Source: DATHYZ01 sp035458865 (GTDB lineage: Bacteria > Chloroflexota > Limnocylindria > Limnocylindrales > CSP1-4). Taken from it: a stretch of DNA of 5,255 nt. Positions within the stretch are counted from its first letter, which is position 1. The number at the start of each line of letters is the position of its first letter. Below, piece after piece: positions 4,825-5,255 of this stretch. The notes under the pieces are model-generated. The model had not been told where the DNA came from, did no database searches, and saw only the letters and a program-made list of their open reading frames with translations. A program made the position numbers and the translations under genes. Where the stretch lies: contig DATHYZ010000069.1 of assembly GCA_035458865.1 (NCBI GenBank), positions 1 to 5,255 on the forward strand, read 5' to 3'.

Positions 4825-5255
4825 ATGTCGATCCTCAGCCGGCTCCTGGCTCCATCCACCGTGGCCCGCGCCCACTGCGATCTACCCTGCGGCGTCTACG
4901 ATCCCGAGCAGGCCCGCATCGAGGCCGAGTCCATCTACCGGACCATCGAGAAGTTCCACGCGTCGGACGACGACCTGTTCCGGGGCCGCGCGATCCACAT
5001 CAAGGAGGAGCGCGCCGACCTGGTCAAGCACCATCTCGACGTCCTCTGGCACGACTACTTCAAGCCGGAGCATCTCGAGGCCTACCCGGACCTGCACGAC
5101 ACCTTCTGGAAGGCCGCCAAGCAGGTCTCCAAGGTCAAGGGCTCGCTCGACCTCGAGGACGCCCGGGCCCTCCTCACGTACATCGACGAGATCGACGCCA
5201 TGTGGAAGGGCACCGGTGGTCCGGGCAAGACCCGGCTGGCCGGCCGGCCCGGCTG
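4825..5255 (+). CDS. sodN: Nickel superoxide dismutase precursor (3' end outside window)
   Basis: Converts superoxide to oxygen and hydrogen peroxide with a nickel centre, as a hexamer in the family. 143 codons are visible with no stop. A 16-residue leader (MSILSRLLAPSTVARA), close in style to the Streptomyces SodN leader, must be cut off to expose His1. The nickel hook HCDLPCGVYDP follows (residues 17-27; ligands His1, Cys2, Cys6 in mature numbering). Also conserved at their mature positions are Asp3, Tyr9, Glu17 and Arg47 (which position His1), Tyr62 and Lys64 (VLWHDYFKP). The family's usual end, about 117 mature residues with a Trp near the end, corresponds here to W127 (precursor numbering); the frame goes on for at least 16 residues (KGTGGPGKTRLAGRPG), a basic, glycine-rich extension. 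The maturation protease (SodX/SodT type) often sits next to sodN and is not in the window; if present it lies downstream. Confidence 0.96.
   Translation, partial: MSILSRLLAPSTVARAHCDLPCGVYDPEQARIEAESIYRTIEKFHASDDDLFRGRAIHIKEERADLVKHHLDVLWHDYFKPEHLEAYPDLHDTFWKAAKQVSKVKGSLDLEDARALLTYIDEIDAMWKGTGGPGKTRLAGRPG

Noticed and set aside
4538..5097. Minus-strand frames opposite the lipoprotein end and sodN
   Set aside because: They are antisense to well-supported genes and have no motif, and sodN's conserved residues decide the strand.

Overview
The window is about 5.3 kb of very GC-rich bacterial DNA, with G or C at most third codon positions. It holds five genes: three complete ones on the + strand or divergent from it, and two cut by the window ends. 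The mix is a nickel superoxide dismutase of the HCDLPCGVYDP type, a TPM plus DUF2207-like membrane protein, and a single-pass LysM protein with a four-cysteine N-terminal module. Together with the high GC and starts that lack a Shine-Dalgarno sequence, this suggests an uncultivated Chloroflexota lineage (Limnocylindria-like). A high-GC actinobacterium is the main alternative. The taxonomic call is inference; no rRNA or other marker gene is present.

Left part (1-2898, all + strand): the 3' half of diaminopimelate decarboxylase (lysA, last step of lysine synthesis); a 584-residue membrane protein with an outward TPM domain, three membrane helices after its signal segment, and a 20-residue glycine tail; then a 110-residue NTF2/SnoaL-like protein. 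The second and third genes have no convincing ribosome binding site. Each has a TANNNT hexamer ending exactly 7 nt before the A of ATG, the geometry of a leaderless promoter.

Middle (2899-4244): a GC-rich hairpin lies between the convergent ends of the NTF2-like gene and a minus-strand LysM gene (4137-2959). The LysM protein carries a cysteine module inside the cell, a long disordered stretch, one membrane helix and a C-terminal LysM domain outside. Its promoter region shows the same TANNNT-6 nt-start geometry, but aimed at a GTG that opens a 7-codon ORF whose TGA overlaps the LysM ATG as ATGA. This is a possible leaderless leader peptide coupled to the gene.

Right part (4245-5255, + strand): a small secreted lipoprotein with four further cysteines, then sodN behind a conventional promoter (TTGACA, 17 nt, GACACT) and the only strong Shine-Dalgarno sequence on this strand. 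SodN keeps the nickel hook and the second-shell residues, runs off the right edge, and is already longer than the classical enzyme. No operon function links all five genes. The most interesting signals are the shared start-site geometry, the possible coupled mini-ORF, and the membrane-spanning cysteine-module/LysM architecture.
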